Shown: positions 10,758 to 21,857 of the stretch, in pieces
Position numbering within the stretch: position 1 is the stretch's first letter
How the letters are laid out: each line of letters starts with the position of its first letter
From: Azorinus chamasolen
Taxonomy: Eukaryota > Mollusca > Bivalvia > Cardiida > Solecurtidae
DNA length: 64,000 nt
Reading direction: 5' to 3'
NCBI GenBank assembly: GCA_963576725.1
Contig: OY755239.1
Span: forward strand, 62,910,953-62,974,952
The notes under the pieces: generated by a model
Seen by the model: only the letters and a program-made list of their open reading frames with translations
Told to the model about the DNA's origin: nothing
The model's database searches: none
Program-made: the position numbers and the translations under genes

Positions 10758-11001
10758 CCCTTTTCCTCACATAAACGCGTTTTCACGCATTTGCAAACAG
10801 AGCAGATCCAGTTCAGACTAGGGGAGCCGTCTGATCAGGGTCTACTCTGTTTGCTAATAGAATTTGATAGATCTGTTTCTTTACTTTCTAAAATGTCAAC
10901 AATGTTCCACCTTCCATATTTCTTTATAACTATTTTGTTAATGAATATTCAGTAGGTACTGAACATTGGCCTAAACGAATACAGAACAGGGAAAGGGTTA
11001 T
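10754..11001 (+). mobile_element. TTAA-A1 MITE, ends mutated to TTAT
   Basis: TTATCCCTTTTCCTCACATA ... CAGGGAAAGGGTTAT. Palindrome left arm shortened (GACTAGGGGAGCCG). Confidence 0.75.
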
Positions 11002-11041
11002 TTGTTTGCTGTTGATGCAAATGGAGCAACAGGCCTTAGGG

Positions 11042-11290
11042 TTAACCCATTCCCTCACATGAATGTTTTTTCACGCATCTGCAAACAGAGTAGACCCAGA
11101 TCAGACGGCTCCTAGAGGAGCCGTCTGATCAGGGTCTGCTCTGTTTGCTTATGGAATTTGATAGATCTGGTTTTTACTCTCTAAATTGGCTACAATATTC
11201 CATCTTCCATATTTCATTATCACTATTTTGTCCATGAATATTCAGTAGGTATTGAAATTTGGAATAAACATAGAACAGGGAAAGGGTTAA
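11042..11290 (+). mobile_element. TTAA-A1 MITE, complete
   Basis: TTAACCCATTCCCTCACATG ... GGGAAAGGGTTAA; palindrome GCAAACAGAG..GGCTCCTAGAGGAGCC..GTTTGC, near-perfect 32-bp arms. Confidence 0.85.
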
Positions 11291-11439
11291 CCCATTCCCT
11301 ACCAAATATTCCTGCAAGAAATTATTTAGACATCATGAATACCAGCTAACATGTAAATGAAAGCATTTTTAAGAATAATTCCTTTATTTCTCAACCAAAC
11401 CCTACGTCGTGTCACCACTCTTTAGAATTATCCATGCTT

Positions 11440-11700
11440 GAGCAACGTGATTCGGGGTGGTTCCCAATTTCCGCTCTACTGATACATGTAAGCGAACAGA
11501 CTATTCGGGAAATCAGTAGTGTCAAAATTGCTGTGTCCATGTCATCTGCAAGTTTCGCTGTGGGTGATTTCAATACCTACTTGCAGCATGACTGTATTAC
11601 TCAAATGAGCCAACTTCTAAAGATAGGATATGTGACATAGATTTAAAAATTTACAAACATAATGGGCACTTAATTGGATCTGGCTTGTGATTATTATGGG
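11440..11700 (+). repeat. dispersed repeat H, copy 1
   Basis: Shares blocks with 25425-25665: GACTATTCGGGAAATCAGTA, GTATTACTCAAATGAG, TTAATTGGAT..GGCTTGTGATTATTA.GGGCAC. Diverged; superfamily unknown. A 68-codon frame inside it is not conserved between the copies. Confidence 0.6.
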
Positions 11701-11755
11701 CACATAATATGTACATATACCTCTAATGATTATCACTTGGTAACTTGCACTTGAT

Positions 11756-12160
11756 TTAACCCTTTACTCCATGAATATTCATGTAAGAAATGATGACATC
11801 ATGAATATTAATTAGATTAATTGTTGTAGTAGCATACAGGCATTATGAATTTTTGGTCATGGCAGGAACAGTTACTGTAGAATCATATCTATATTATACA
11901 GTAAAACCTCTCTAAACCGGAATTCTAGTACAGAAGAATTTATATACTTTTATGCAAGTGGCTGTTTAATGCAGGGTGAAAGTCATTCAGAAAGCTCCTA
12001 GAGGAGCTTTCTGAATGACTTTCACCCTGCATTAAGCTGCCACCTGTCTCCAAGACCAATATTTATACTAAATTTTACGTCCGGTTTAGAGGGGTTTTAC
12101 TGTATATATATATATCATAAGCAAATTCAGAGCAGACCCTGATCAGATGGCTCCTATCCC
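11756..12160 (-). mobile_element. TTAA-A2 MITE with nested TA-1, truncated right
   Basis: TTAACCCTTTACTCCATGAA... core begins at about 12118 and is cut off at 12158 by a TTAA-B fragment (12158-12275). TA-1 lies at 11899-12102. Confidence 0.7.
11899..12102. mobile_element. TA-1 MITE (204 bp)
   Basis: CAGTAAAACCTCTCTAAACC ... GGTTTAGAGGGGTTTTACTG with TA on both sides; inner palindrome tip AAAGCTCCTAGAGGAGCTTT. Confidence 0.85.
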
Positions 12161-12391
12161 TTTCCTCCATAGGCTATTTTTAGATCCAACCACTTTGAAT
12201 AAATCTACCAAAAAGGAGCATTTATAACTAGGGAAAAGGAAAATTTTTGATTTTTGTAGTTTGAAACCATTGTGGAGAGTGGATGTCCGAATACTTAGGG
12301 TCTATGTCTTCAGCTGCTATACTATATACTTTCTCTACAAAAGTGTAATCATGCAGAGTCTATCCTAATGAGATGAGGATCCAAACCTTAT

Positions 12392-12592
12392 CAGAGCAAC
12401 AGATAAAGGTATGTACGAAATACTAATCATCATTATTTCTCCACCAAACTCTATACTATGACCACTCTTTAGAATTGTCTCTTCGAGACGATTCTAAAGA
12501 GTGGTCACAGTACAATTGTATAAGGTTTGGTGGAGAAATAAAGGAGCTATTCTTGAAAATGTTTAAATTTATGCATTTTATCGGGACCTCTG
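12392..12592. mobile_element. MITE family D2 (CAGAG..CTCTG ends)
   Basis: Inverted repeats CAGAGCAACAGATAAAGGT.. and ..TTTATCGGGACCTCTG; inner palindrome ACCACTCTTTAGAATTGTCT/..AGACGATTCTAAAGAGTGGT. Possible 4-bp duplication TTAT. Homologue at 22800-22966 and a fragment at 17830-17912. Confidence 0.65.
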
Positions 12593-12879
12593 CTTTATGC
12601 AAAAGGAAACAGTACTAAACCCTAACGTTCTAATCATCAACAGCCATTACTGATATTTGACCATGCAATATATAGTAGGGGTTTGGGCGTAATATCAATT
12701 AATAATACAATTTGCAAAAACATGATACATTAATTTAGCTATATCAGAAAAACAATCTACCCATCTAAATCACTCAGAACTTATACCAATATCTAGCTTC
12801 AGTTACAGTCTTGCATAAATCAATTTTTGCACCTGAGCTGTGACATTTTAATATGGCCAAATCTATTCTTAAATATAAC

Positions 12880-13815
12880 AAGAGTACCATAATGACACAA
12901 AATACACCTGTCTGAGATCAATGTTGACAAAGAGAGGTTATAGTGGATAATTTTTACTAATTCAAGGGCCATAACTCAGGGCTTTTTTTTTTCACCCTGA
13001 CAGCTCCTGTCTGATCTGGGTCTGCTGTTTGCTTATGAATTTTAGAAGTTTTGGTCTGACTGAATTTTCTGGCTAAACACTTTTACCTCTGAAATGGAAT
13101 TTTTTCACAATCAAACTTGCTAAAAAACACTGTAACTTTTTGCCATTGGGAACATAGCCCAATAATGGCTATACAAGAAATGTCGAAACAACATCAAACC
13201 GGGTTTTTCTTCACTATCAACTAGTGATTTCTAAGTTCAAAGGGGCATAACTCCCAGAAAATTTGCAGAAGGAAAAATCCCTGACAATATGCACATCTAC
13301 ATATTGTGTCCTTGCTACATACAATGTTTTATGAAATTCTGTTGAACAGTTTTAGAGAAATTGCGCTTACAAGGGTAGGGTCAAAAGACCGAGTGATTTC
13401 TAAGTTCAAAGGGGCATAACTCCCATTAAAATTGCAGAAGAAAAAATCCCCAACAATATGCGCATCTACATATCGTGTCCTTGCTACATACAAGGTTTTA
13501 TGAAATTTTGTTGAACAGCTTAAGAGGAGTTGCGCTTACAAGTGTAGGGTCAAGAGCCCTAGCGATTACTAAGTTCAAAGGGGCATAACTCTCAGAAAAA
13601 TTGCAGAAGGAGAAATCCCCAACAATATGCACATCTACATAATTATTGTGTCCTTGCTACATACAAGGTTTTATGAAATTCTGTTGAACAGTTTCAGAGG
13701 AGTTGCGCTTACAAGATTGGCAGCCGCCTGTCTGCCAGCCCAACCGTCCGCCCGCTGTACATCACCATTTCAATAACCGGAGTTTTCTGTGAAAACCCGG
13801 TTGAAAATCACTTGA
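12880..13815 (+). mobile_element. HINE/pearl element 3 with ~170-bp tandem core
   Basis: Starts near AACAAGAGTACCATAATGAC; three units from about 13205 (CTAAGTTCAAAGGGGCATAA, ATATGCACATCTACATA, GTCCTTGCTACATACAA). Ends with a C-rich tail (GCCAGCCCAACCGTCCGCCC) and hairpin AACCGG.GTTTT..AAAACCCGGTT (13776-13802). A TTAA-A core fragment lies inside at 12990-13035. Confidence 0.65.
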
Positions 13816-14250
13816 AAACAAGATGTGTTTGTGAAACACTATGCCCCCTCATATATTTGACCTCTGACCTTGAAGGATGACCTTGACCTTGACATGTCAC
13901 CCCTCAAAATGTGCAGCCTCATGAGATACACAAGCATGCCAAATATCAAGTCTCTATCTCTACTGGTCCAAAAGTTATGGCCAATGTTAAAGTTGGCGAT
14001 TTGACCCATATATTTGACCTCTGACCTTGAAGGATGACCTTGACCTTGACACGGCACCCCTCAAAATGTGCGGCTTTATGAGATACATATGTATGCCAAA
14101 TATCAAGTCTCTATCTATACTGGCTCAAAAGTTATGACCAATGTTAAAGTTGCTGACAAACAAACAGACAAACAGACAAACAGACAAACGGACAAACAGA
14201 CAGACAGGGCAAAAACAATATGCCCCCGACTATCGTCAATGGGGGCATAA
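13816..14250 (+). mobile_element. HINE/pearl element 4, two ~140-bp units
   Basis: Starts AACAAGATGTGTTTGTGAAA..ATGCCCCC. Two units with ATTTGACCTCTGACCTTGAA and TATCAAGTCTCTATC. Then (GACAAACA)n at 14154-14206 and end hairpin TATGCCCCC..GGGGGCATA (14219-14248). Directly abuts element 3. Confidence 0.8.
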
Positions 14251-14531
14251 AAACACATTGAATCTTGACCCAGATGGTTATAGCCACACACAATATCATA
14301 TTTAGTGAAGATCAGACTGAAGCTAGAGGACACAGACAGTGGGCAAGGCTAAAATAGGTATTTTTTCTAATTCAAGGGCCATAACTCTAAAGTGACTGGG
14401 GCCATTTGGCTGGTAACTGAACTTGGCGGAGAAACATATCCATGAATATTGGTGAAAATCATCTTTCTTACTTGTCATTATAAATATTCAGCAAATAAAT
14501 ATTCATGATGTCATTATTTCTTACATGAATA

Positions 14532-14784
14532 TTAACCCTTTACTCCATAAGTACGCCTTTCTAGACTACGCCTTTGCAAACAGAGTAGACCCAGATCAGA
14601 TGGCTCCTATAAGAGCCATCTGATCAGGGTCTGCTCTGTTTGCTTATGATATGATTTTATAGTTTCTGTCATGGCCAAAAATTCTTATGTCCATGTACCG
14701 GTACTATTATAATTTATAACACATTATTCTAATTAATATTCATAATGTCATAATGTCAAGAATATTCATGGCGGAAAGGGTTAA
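14532..14784 (+). mobile_element. TTAA-A2 MITE, complete
   Basis: TTAACCCTTTACTCCATAAG ... TCATGGCGGAAAGGGTTAA; tip GGCTCCTATAAGAGCC. An A2 right-end fragment (14476-14531) precedes it. Confidence 0.85.
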
Positions 14785-14790
14785 ACAGGG

Positions 14791-15101
14791 TGAGTGAGTT
14801 GGGTTTTACGTCCGACCAACAGTATTTCAGTTATTTGCAGACGGCACCCGCATGAGACAAGTTATAGTGCTGCCTCACTGGAATACTCCTGCCGCAGGTA
14901 CATGGCAAGGGCACCCCACCCAGTCACATTATTCTGACACCGGGCCGACCAGTCCTAGAACTAAACCTTTATTGTCGAGCGTAGACAAGGGAGCTACTAG
15001 TACCAACTTTTAACGACTTTTGGTCTGTCGCGGCCGGGGATCGAACCCACAACCTTCCGTACCGCAGGCGGATGCTCTACCACTGAGCCACGCGGCCGGT
15101 C
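14791..15101 (-). mobile_element. tRNA-derived SINE with 12-bp target duplication
   Basis: On the - strand the head (15100 to about 15030) has a box A (TGGCTCAGTGGTAGAGC) and box B (GGTTCGATCCC), followed by a non-tRNA body and a tail near 14791 (GTAAAACCCAACTCACTCA). The target duplication GGTTAAACAGGG is perfect at 14779-14790 and 15102-15113. It inserted across the GGGTTAA end of the TTAA-A2 MITE at 14532-14784. Confidence 0.85.
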
Positions 15102-15147
15102 GGTTAAACAGGGATTACTGAAGATGTAACGTCAGATTGAACTTGTT

Positions 15148-15356
15148 TTAACCCATTCCCCTATACACTATTTTTAGACCCAACCTCTTTGAACTGATCT
15201 ACCAAAAAGGAGCATTAACTAGAGAAAAGGAAAATGTTAGAATTGTGTAGTATTGAAAACCATTGTGATAAATAGAGCATTTATCAATTTATCACAATGG
15301 TTCCAAGAAATGGTTTCAGAAGCGTAGACAGGCGTATTTATGGAGGATAGGGTTAA
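15148..15356 (+). mobile_element. TTAA-B MITE
   Basis: TTAACCCATTCCCCTATACA ... GGAGGATAGGGTTAA; palindrome shortened (GAGCATTTATCAATTTATC). Confidence 0.8.
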
Positions 15357-15359
15357 AAG

Positions 15360-15810
15360 GGTTAAAAACTTATCTTTACAGAGATTACCGATGATGTAAG
15401 TCAGATCAGATTTGTTTTCAAAACTTATCTTTACATAGAATAGGGAGGAAAGTTGGGACTTTACTAAAACTTTGCAACAATGTGAAATTCATATCTAGCA
15501 TGTTCGCCATAGGGAAAATGGACTCTACACATATTTGTCAAAATCATACCTCTTACAAGTTCAGAGAAATCCCTGTTTCCAAATATTTATATACAGAAAA
15601 ACTATCCCTGCCAAAGGTGACCATGTTTGTTTTTTTTACATATATGACGTCTGGTAGTAAAGTAATTGCTGACAATGAATGTGGGCGGCCACAGCACTAT
15701 CCCAATATAGACCTTGAAACTATGATGGTCTAAAATGCTTTCACCAAAGTGTGACATTGACTTGAGACACTGACTTGAGACAATGACGTCCAGAATTATC
15801 TCTTTTTTCC
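15360..15810. other. no gene recognised
   Basis: Contains a short direct repeat (AAAACTTATCTTTACA at 15364 and 15420) and an 83-codon + frame (15482-15733) without splice or family support. Confidence 0.4.
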
Positions 15811-15929
15811 ATTCCCTTATAAGTTATTTTCAGATCCTACCTCTTTGAATAATAAATCTACTGAAAAGGAGCATTTACTAGAGAAATGGAAAATTTTAGA
15901 AAACCATTGTGGTAAATAGAGCATTTGCT

Positions 15930-16700
15930 CCTGAGAAGTGAAGGTCAAGGTCAGAAGGGCAAATATGTTTGCATGGTCATACCAAGTATGGAAGTCCTAG
16001 GTATATTGGTTCCAAGTTATAGGCACTCACAGAATTTTGCAAAAATAGGTGAAATGTCAAGGTCATATGGTAAAAAACATTGGTGTGTTTGAAAAAGTCT
16101 TCAGACAGAAAAGATACAAACCAAGTATGGAAGTATATGCATTTAAAAACTTGCAAAAGTAGGTCAAAGGTCAAGGTCAGAAAGGCAAACATGTTGGCAT
16201 AGTCATACTAGGTATGGAAGCCCTATGCCCATTGGTTCAAATGTTATAGGCATTTAAAGATTTTTGCAAAAGTAGGTCAAGGTCAAGGTCAGGAGGGAAA
16301 AAAGTTGGCATGATCATACCAAGTATGGAAGTCCTAGGCCTATTGGTTCCAATAATATAGGCATTTAAAGACTTTTTTTAAAAGTAGGTCGAAAATCAAG
16401 GTCAAGGTCAGAAGGGCAAACAATGATATATTGTTGAAAAAGTCTTAACACAAGAAAGTTGCATACCAAGTATGGAAGCCCTAGGTCTATTGGTTCAAAT
16501 ACTATAGGCATTTAAAGATTTTTGCAAAAGTAGGTCAAAGGTCATGGTCAGAAGGGCAAACATATTGGCATGGTCATACCAAGTATGGAAGCCCTAGGCC
16601 AAATGGTTCCAATAATATAGGTATTTAAAGATTTTTGCAAAAGTAGGTCAAAAGTCAAGGTCAAGGTCAGCAGGGCTTAAATTTTGGCATGGTCGGAAGG
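15930..16700 (+). repeat. tandem array, ~115-bp unit, about 6-7 copies
   Basis: Unit contains TTTTTGCAAAAGTAGGTCAA, AGGTCAAGGTCAGAAGGGC, CATACCAAGTATGGAAG.CC and CTATTGGTTC. It truncates a TTAA-B MITE at 15932. The following 16700-16950 is diverged with no clear end hairpin. Confidence 0.75.
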
Positions 16701-16954
16701 GTCTCGACAATATGAACCTTCTGACCAAATTTCAGCATCATAGCACAAATATTAAGCCTTATACTAACCCGTCCCAAAAACTTTAACCTGGTGATTTTTG
16801 CCCCCAAAAAACTAAGTCCAAAACATGTCAAAAATTGAATAAAATTTAAACACATTTTTAATGTTTAACCTCATAACAGTAATATTTGACCCCAAATGAG
16901 CCTCCATACAAAATTTCAACATCCTAGCATAAGCTCTACTGTTCTACGAATAGG

Positions 16955-17133
16955 CGAGCTAAAAAGGAGCATTAACCAGAGAAAAGGAAATTTTCAGAAT
17001 TGTGTAGTTTCGAAACCATTGTGATAAATAGAGCATTTGCTCCACAGGAGCAAATGCTCTATTTATCACAATGGTTTCATAAATTGACTTTTACCGTAGC
17101 GTCAAAAGGCGTCAATATGCGGGAATGGGTTAA
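16955..17133 (+). mobile_element. TTAA-B MITE, left end missing
   Basis: From AAAAAGGAGCATTAACCAGA to GCGGGAATGGGTTAA with palindrome around CTCCACAGGAG. Confidence 0.75.
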
Positions 17134-17590
17134 ACAAGGTTTCTTACAAGACGCTTCACCTTGCGCCATATTGTACATGGGATTTGTTTACAAATAATAG
17201 CCCTGGGCAGACAAAGGAACAAGTATTTTCCTATCAAATATAAATTGAGTTCTTCTGAAGTACCATTATGCTTTCACAGCTTTATATTATTGATGGTTAA
17301 TATCTACTCTTTGTTGAAATTACTGTCCAGACATAGTTACACAATGCTGTTAACAAAGTCTGGCCTGCACATCAAATTCACATTTTGCAACGTGTAGGTA
17401 TATTACCGAGTAGATCTACCAGTCATATTGAAATTTTTTATCAGAAGCTACTGTTTATATTTTTTATCTGAAAAGCAAAGAATAAAATACATTTTCATTT
17501 TCACTAGTAACCAACTGTTTTATTTATTGCTCTATTGGGGTTTAAACAAACTATTTCTCTACCAGAATCCAATATTCCTCCTCTTTATAA
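17134..17590. other. no gene or repeat recognised
   Basis: AT-rich, several short + frames, none with codon or splice support I trust. Confidence 0.4.
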
Positions 17591-17659
17591 ATATATACAG
17601 TACAAGCCCGATGGTTCAAACACTAAAATAGTTTGAACACTAAGTATTTTTATCAGTCT

Positions 17660-17770
17660 GTAAGACAGGTGGCAGCTTAATGCAGCATGAAAGTCATACA
17701 GAAAGCTCCCAGAGGAGCTTTCTGTATGACTTTCATCCTGCATTAAGCAGCTACCTGCTTAAAAAGGCCA
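17660..17770. mobile_element. TA-1 core fragment
   Basis: CAGGTGGCAGCTTAATGCAG.. palindrome with tip AAAGCTCCCAGAGGAGCTTT; outer ends not preserved. Confidence 0.65.
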
Positions 17771-17949
17771 GAATTATTCATACGAGGGTAACGAATTTTT
17801 ACGGTATTTCTGTTACTTCACACATCATTTACAAAACCAAAGCAAGAACTAAAGGAGTTATTCTTGAAAATGTTTTAATTTACGCATCTTATCTGGAACT
17901 CTGCATAATAAGAAAATTCTTCTGAAGCTGTTTGTACATTTACAAAGAA

Positions 17950-18490
17950 CATACAATGCATCATCAATAACTTCGGACATGGTGATCTCATTCAACCCCA
18001 AAACTATAGGCTTCTTCCTTCTCTCATAATACTAAGCATATGCCCTTAATATGAACCAAATATGTGAAGTACTGTTTGAGTTATCCCGTCACATCAAAAG
18101 TGTTGAAAAATGTTTATGGCATTCTGGATGAATCAAGGGCATATAACTCTAGACATAGTGATCTCATCCAACCCAAAAACTATAGGCTTCTTCCTCTGAT
18201 GATACTAAGCATATGCCTTTAATATGAAACCAATACATGAAGTACTGTTTGAGTTATCGCATCACATTAAAAGTGTTGAAAAAAGTTGATGGCATTTTTT
18301 ATGAATCAAAGGCTGATAACTCTAGACATAGTTATCTGATTCAGCCCAAAATCAATAGATGTCTTCCTCTGATGATACTAAGCATATGCCCTTAATATGA
18401 AACCAATACGTGAAGTACTGTTTGAGTTATCGCGTCACATCAAAAGTGTTGACGGACTGACATCCAGATGGACAGACAGAAAATGTGATT
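17950..18490 (+). repeat. tandem array, ~165-bp unit, about 3 copies (HINE/pearl-like)
   Basis: Unit contains CAACCCAAAAACTATAGGCT, GATACTAAGCATATGCC, TGAAGTACTGTTTGAGTTAT and AGTGTTGA. Ends with GACGGACTGACATCCAGATG.GACAGACAG, the microsatellite-like tail typical of these elements. Confidence 0.7.
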
Positions 18491-18674
18491 CCTATTAAGG
18501 ATTTTTAATGCCGTGCCCTAATTACATAGATCTTATTCTATAGCTTCTGCCAAGGTAAAAAGATAAGGTGTTTGTTTACCATTATAAAATTTCAGCTAAT
18601 AAAATATTCATGTACTTATTTCTTACAAGAATATTGAACAGGTACCATAAAAGGTTATTTACACTACTTATTTA

Positions 18675-18865
18675 TTAACCCATTCGGATGATTCCCACAT
18701 TTTGACGCCTTTTGACGCCTCTATAAAAGTCACTATTTGAAACCATTGTGATGCTCTATTTATCACAATGGTTTAAATCCTACACCAATCCGAAATTTAC
18801 CTGTTCTCAAGTAAATTTATTCAAAGAGGGTGTGTCCAAAAATAGCCTACGTGGGAGTGGGTTAA
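18675..18865 (-). mobile_element. TTAA-B MITE with collapsed core
   Basis: TTAACCCATTCGGATGATTC ... CGTGGGAGTGGGTTAA; the hairpin tip is lost (GTGATGCTCTATTTATCAC). Confidence 0.75.
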
Positions 18866-18886
18866 ATTTTCACAATGCTGAAGTAC

Positions 18887-19072
18887 AGTAAAACCCCTCT
18901 AATGGGATGTTATGGGATGTTAAATCTAGTATAAATATCGGTCTTGGAGACAGGTGGCAGCTTAACCACTTCACTGACGCCTCTGCAAAAGTCATTTTTT
19001 GAAAACATTGCAATAAAAAGAGCATTAATTTTGCTCTACAATATTCCAGTTTAGAGGTGGGTTACTGTACAT
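18887..19072. mobile_element. TA-1 MITE with TTAA-B-like insert
   Basis: CAGTAAAACCCCTCTAATGG ... CCAGTTTAGAGGTGGGTTACTG; its core is replaced by B-type sequence (GCCTCTGCAAAAGTCA, AAAAAGAGCATTAA). Confidence 0.5.
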
Positions 19073-19452
19073 AAGTGACTACATGTATGTTCACTATCTA
19101 CCGGGTTATATCCCCTACTATGTATATCTGGTGTCCTTAAAAAAGGGCCACAGGCAAATAGTGCAGACCCAGACAAAAGGGTTCCTGTGGGAGCCCTAGG
19201 AAGATGGTCTCCACTGTTTCCTTTGACCAGTTATTTTTCAAAGGTCATGTCAACAAAGCCATTGATCTGTGTCTAGACTTTTTGCGAAGGCGTTAAAAGG
19301 CATATTTACGCAATAAGTGACTAAAAATAAAATTTATGATTCATTCAACACTTACCAGATTAACAACCATCATGAATATCTTATCAGCTAAATCTTCTGC
19401 TATATGAGGACAGGATATTTTGCCATCGCAAAACCCATAGAATCAGATGTAT

Positions 19453-19684
19453 ATCAACCCTTTCCTCCATAAATACGCCTTTCTACGCCTCTGTAATAGT
19501 CACTTCTTGAAACCTCTGTGATAAATAGAGCATTTGCTCCTAATGAGCAAATGCTCTATTTATCACAATGGTTTCAGAACAACAAAATTCTAAAAGTTTC
19601 CTTTTCTCTAGTTAATGCTCCTTTTCGGTAGATTTATTCAAAGAGGTTGGATCTAAAAATAGCCTACGGAGGAACGCCGGTTAA
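19453..19684 (-). mobile_element. TTAA-B MITE
   Basis: TCAACCCTTTCCTCCATAAA ... GGAGGAACGCCGGTTAA; palindrome ATAGAGCATTTGCTCCTAAT/GAGCAAATGCTCTAT. Confidence 0.8.
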
Positions 19685-19925
19685 TCTATAACAGCAGCCA
19701 TCTAACCTGGGTCAACAGTGTTCACAAAGGCATCAAAAGACACCTCTATCAGGTAAATAATTAAAATACATGTATGAACTATTTCACTGAGAAAAAAGAT
19801 CTGAATGTGTTATAATTTTCTCAGTACTTATTGCAGGTACATGCATTGTGTATTGAAACTGAATTACTAGATCAATTATAGACATCAGATTAAATCAGCT
19901 GATCAGATATGAACCATTAGAAATA

Positions 19926-20130
19926 CAATAGAACCTATCTTAAACAGTCATTCAATTATTGAACATGGGAGTCTTAAATAGCAGGTGGTTTCTTAATACA
20001 GGGCAAAAGTAATGCAGAAAGCTCCTACAGGAGCTTTCTGCATTACTTTTGACCTGCATTAAGCTACCGCCTGCCTTAAAGGCCCATTATTAAACCTCTT
20101 TCCGATGGCCACTTAAGACAGGTTCTATCG
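19926..20130. mobile_element. TA-type MITE, diverged ends
   Basis: CAATAGAACCTATCTTAAAC ... TTAAGACAGGTTCTATCG; core as TA-1, tip AAAGCTCCTACAGGAGCTTT. Confidence 0.7.
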
Positions 20131-20216
20131 CAAATCATAATTTTGAAAATTAATGGAGAGAAAAACTGTGTTTTCTCTCTGGACAGGGCAATACAAGTAT
20201 GATTTAATCTACTTAC

Positions 20217-20281
20217 TGATATTTAGAAAATAATAAAATGTCCTTTCTATACGTATCACAGGCTATCTTAGCCCTAACCTT
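20217..20281 (-). CDS. candidate internal exon
   Basis: 65 nt between acceptor atttttactgag and strong donor TCA|gtaagt on the - strand, reading KVRAKIACDTYRKDILLFSKY. It is in a non-repeat stretch and has coding-like composition. Unidentified. Confidence 0.35.
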
Positions 20282-20339
20282 CTCAGTAAAAATAAAACAT
20301 CTGCTCTAAAGTAGGTCAAGAGCAATTTTGTTTGCTTCC

Positions 20340-20481
20340 GATTCAATCAAACTTTTGAGAATCTACAGAGATAGTGTCAAACAGTTTGGATCCTGATGAG
20401 ATACAGAGTAACTCCGGTCTAATCCGGATCAAAACCGTTTGCAAATGTGAGTCAGGTCGCGGATAGCCCGGAAAATGGTTA
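20340..20481. mobile_element. TTAA-E MITE fragment
   Basis: GTGTCAAACAGTTTGGATCC.GATGAGA ... GCAAATGTGA.TCAGGTCGCG, ending near TTAA 20478. Related to 47320-47445 and 52018-52246. Confidence 0.55.
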
Positions 20482-20488
20482 ATAACAC

Positions 20489-20529
20489 CAGGGAGACACA
20501 TTTCCACTAATGGCTTCCACAATATAGTG
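20489..20529 (-). CDS. candidate internal exon
   Basis: 41 nt after acceptor tttgtctggtag on the - strand, reading TILWKPLVEMCLP. The donor (CTG|gtgtta) is weak and its phase does not match the 20217 candidate, so its 3' boundary or a missing exon between them is uncertain. A TTAA-E MITE follows at once. Confidence 0.25.
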
Positions 20530-20564
20530 CTACCAGACAAATAACAATTTTTACCGAGCCTTAC

Positions 20565-20622
20565 AAATTCTGAAGCAAAATGTTAATAGCTATTGCAGCA
20601 CCTATTAAAATGACTTCCGTCA
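20565..20622 (-). CDS. candidate internal exon
   Basis: 58 nt between acceptor attgcaag and donor TTT|gtaagg on the - strand, reading TEVILIGAAIAINILLQN with split codons at both ends. Its trailing two bases join the leading C of the next candidate (20489-20529) to give Phe, so the two are phase-compatible. Confidence 0.3.
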
Positions 20623-20755
20623 CTTGCAATTGTTAGGTATCATGGGTAATATCTGTCTGTCAAATGCATATTATGCAGACAAATTCATTGCTTCTGGATC
20701 TCACAGCCCACTTACGGTCACTTTAAAAGTTGCATCACTGGAATTATAATCTATC

Positions 20756-20877
20756 TTAACTCTTTACTCCATAAATATGCTTTTCTACCCCTTTGCAAAC
20801 AGAGTAGACCCAGATAGGATAAAAAAAAATACTTTTCTAGAGGCGTCAAAAGGCGTCAATATGAGGGAATGGGTTAA
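20756..20877 (+). mobile_element. chimeric MITE: TTAA-A2 left half, TTAA-B right end
   Basis: TTAACTCTTTACTCCATAAA..GCAAACAGAGTAGACCCAGA (A2) joins CTAGAGGCGTCAAAAGGCGT..GGGAATGGGTTAA (B) through an A-rich joint. Both TTAAs are present. Confidence 0.75.
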
Positions 20878-21612
20878 TTATAAGTAATTGTAACTGATTG
20901 AAAATGTACTGTAAAATCTATCTTTAGCAGCTGGTAAAATCTGTTTATCAACCAAAGTTCAATTTATGAATTGGGAATACTTTCGTGCATAAAACTTGAT
21001 TTGAAAAGCATTTTTGGCTCAAGTTTAACATAATTCACACTTTTTGTCATTTTAATCATACAATCCATAGCCTTTCAACAAAAGAAAGTAACAAAAGCTT
21101 TATTGGAAAATAAGAACTAATTTTCAATTTTGTCAAACAAAATAAGACAAGATGGCAAATCTACATGCTGATGACAAATAGCGCTTCAATTTTAGGGAAT
21201 CAATGGTTTCTGAGTTACATGTGACACAAACTTCAAATCACCAATTTTCACAATATAAAGGCCATCATATGACCCAATACACATCATCAGAACGAGCGTC
21301 CAGGGATTAACCCAAGACACATAAAATTATGACAAAAATGAGTGAAAATAAAAGTTATTCCAAGTTTTTGTATTGGGAATAAATTGCTTTATTTCGTAGA
21401 ATAAAGTTATGGTTATCGGTTTTATGTGACAATAACTGTTAATGCAGTAAGACAGTTTGGATACTGGTTTACGGTACAATTGTGATTGTGTTGGCACCAA
21501 GTTTAGGAACTTTTTCTGTCACACATAATGGTGTCCAATTCTGACCAGTCAGAGTAAGTGGAAAATTCGAGTTCCACAGTATTAGTGGCTGGCACTCAGT
21601 CTCAATACGTAA
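20878..21612. other. no gene or defined repeat recognised
   Basis: AT-rich. Contains ATAACTGTTAATGCAG-type low-complexity stretches and no convincing exon on either strand. Confidence 0.4.
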
Positions 21613-21816
21613 TTAACCCTTTGCTCCATGAATATTCATGTAAGAAATAATGATTTCATGTACATGGCAGAAACTATAGAATCCTACCTACATGTATATT
21701 ATATCATATGCAAACAGAACGGACCCTGATCAGATGACTCCTATAGGTGCCGTCTAATCTTGGTCTACTCTGTTTGCAAAGGCGTAGAAAGGCGTATTTA
21801 TGGAGGAAGGGTTTAA
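21613..21816 (-). mobile_element. TTAA-A2 MITE
   Basis: TTAACCCTTTGCTCCATGAA ... TATGGAGGAAGGGTTTAA; tip GACTCCTATAGGTGCC. Confidence 0.8.
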
Positions 21817-21857
21817 TCCTGATGGTTCTAATCAGGTTTTTGAGTCATTTGCGACAC

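Noticed and set aside
15030..15100. Functional tRNA gene on the - strand
   Set aside because: Boxes A and B are present but the acceptor and anticodon stems are imperfect, and the 311-bp unit with target duplications is a SINE.
17340..17400. Further tiny exons on the - strand in 17.1-17.5 kb
   Set aside because: Acceptor/donor pairs enclose only 20-25 nt with no phase or peptide support.
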